Positions 63,270 to 64,000 of a stretch of DNA of 64,000 nt are shown here, one piece after another. Source of the DNA: Vanilla planifolia (taxonomy: Eukaryota > Streptophyta > Magnoliopsida > Asparagales > Orchidaceae); contig JAIUJO010000086.1 of the NCBI GenBank assembly GCA_023846275.1, forward strand, positions 992,690 to 1,056,689, written 5' to 3'. Position 1 is the stretch's first letter. Each line of letters starts with the position of its first letter. The translations under genes and the position numbers were made by a program. The notes beneath the pieces are model-generated. The model searched no databases, had not been told where the DNA came from, and worked only from the letters and a program-made list of their open reading frames with translations.

Positions 63270-64000
63270 ATTTATTTCGTAATGTTTTTTATATAATTTT
63301 AAATAATTTCTAGCTATTAAAAACGATTGCATAAATATGAATGATGTTGGTTTAATGATAATTAAAAATTATGCAAAGTTCTTTAGCAAACCATTCTTTC
63401 ATACAAAGTTAATATAGGATAATATGCTAAATTCTATTTTTAGGCCATCGATAATTCACTAATTCTTAAATTCATGCAACATATCCATATAAAATCATAC
63501 CCAAAGGTGCTATAATTTTATAATTGAAAATCAAAGTATTGTTAGACAAGTAAAACATTTCCTAGAAGCTTGGACATTCATTGTCCATTTAGATTAGGAA
63601 TTTTAACCTAATAGAAAGGTGATTTTATAACCAACATCAAGAATGCTCAAGTTTTAAGTGAAGTTTAAAGGTGAACAAGTGGAGGTTTTGAATACTAAAT
63701 AAGAAAATTACATGTTCATTAAGACAAACTCGAAATTTGGATGAGGTGATCAATTTCCCAAAAGTTGAAATTAAGTGAGTAAGAGCTTTTGTTAGTGATT
63801 TGATGCTCTTGTAAATACTGAATAACATGTTAGAATCTCTTCTTTGGGGCCTTTAACTCTCCTTCCTAGGTTCCCTTAAGAATCACACCATTATTTTTAA
63901 TATACATAACATTCCTCTATTAAACTAGCTTAATAGAAGTACTTTGTTATTTCATTCAAATTATATTACTTTCAATATTGGTAGCATCACTATTTATAGA
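63270..64000 (-). repeat. Gypsy 5' LTR, cut off by the window end
   Basis: Aligns with the 3' LTR from ATGCTAAATTCTATTTTTAG (63,425; matches ATGCTAAACATATTTTTAGC at 56,369) to the window edge. By comparison with the 3' LTR, about 450 more bases should lie beyond position 64,000. The inner edge near 63,270 is approximate because no primer-binding site was recognised. Confidence 0.65.

Larger units (their letters stand above)
56250..64000 (-). mobile_element. Decayed Ty3/gypsy element, truncated by window edge
   Basis: LTR retrotransposon on the - strand. Read from right to left: 5' LTR (from about 63.27 kb, running off the window), gag (about 62.99-62.24 kb), RT, RNase H and integrase, polypurine tract, and 3' LTR (56.25-57.37 kb). 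RT before integrase defines Ty3/gypsy, and the integrase tail suggests a chromovirus-type plant element. RT and RNase H sequence is present twice because of an internal tandem duplication. All coding parts are broken and the LTRs have diverged, so this is an old insertion. No primer-binding site was recognised near 63.2 kb. Confidence 0.88.

Noticed and set aside
1..64000. CRISPR arrays, operons, rRNA or tRNA genes, organelle DNA
   Set aside because: No regularly spaced identical repeats, no bacterial gene organisation, and no stretch with tRNA or rRNA features was seen; plant retroelement remnants explain the recognisable parts.

Overview
The window looks like gene-poor nuclear DNA of a flowering plant. 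It is very AT-rich. I find no intact protein-coding gene, rRNA, tRNA or CRISPR array. What can be identified is a graveyard of old plant retroelements with many stops and frameshifts: LINEs of the plant L1 type (ORF1 with DUF4283/zinc-knuckle similarity, then endonuclease and reverse transcriptase), Ty1/copia elements with a degenerate initiator-Met-type primer site, and a Ty3/gypsy element with a chromovirus-like pol order. All identifications come from reading translations by eye against remembered family features; no search was run, so boundaries are approximate unless a motif fixes them.

Layout. 1-6.3 kb: AT-rich DNA with nothing assignable. 6.35-10.3 kb: a decayed LINE on the + strand (ORF1 zinc-knuckle region, endonuclease, RT, C-terminal zinc-binding region). 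13.46-16.2 kb: pieces of a copia pol on the - strand, with the integrase C-terminal segment present three times in tandem and an RT fragment between two copies. 17.9-25.2 kb: a nearly complete copia element on the - strand with two LTRs, primer-binding site, gag, protease, integrase, RT, RNase H and polypurine tract. 25.2-44.9 kb: mostly featureless, extremely AT-rich DNA with blocks of strand skew, a small GC-rich island at 31.3-31.7 kb and short tandem repeats. 44.9-46.64 kb: a third, apparently solo copy of the same copia LTR. 46.9-47.4 kb: a copia gag zinc-knuckle fragment on the + strand. 47.9-50.0 kb: a second LINE on the - strand (ORF1 and endonuclease only). 50-56.2 kb: unassigned. 56.2-64 kb: a Ty3/gypsy element on the - strand running off the right edge, with 3' LTR, polypurine tract, integrase, RNase H, RT and gag, and an internal tandem duplication of the RT/RNase H segment.

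Nothing here points to a working gene system. The more unusual observations are the repeated internal duplications of pol segments in two unrelated elements, a three-copy LTR family with a private internal deletion, a LINE lacking its 3' half, two exact short direct repeats inside otherwise decayed DNA, and the isolated GC-rich island at 31.3-31.7 kb.
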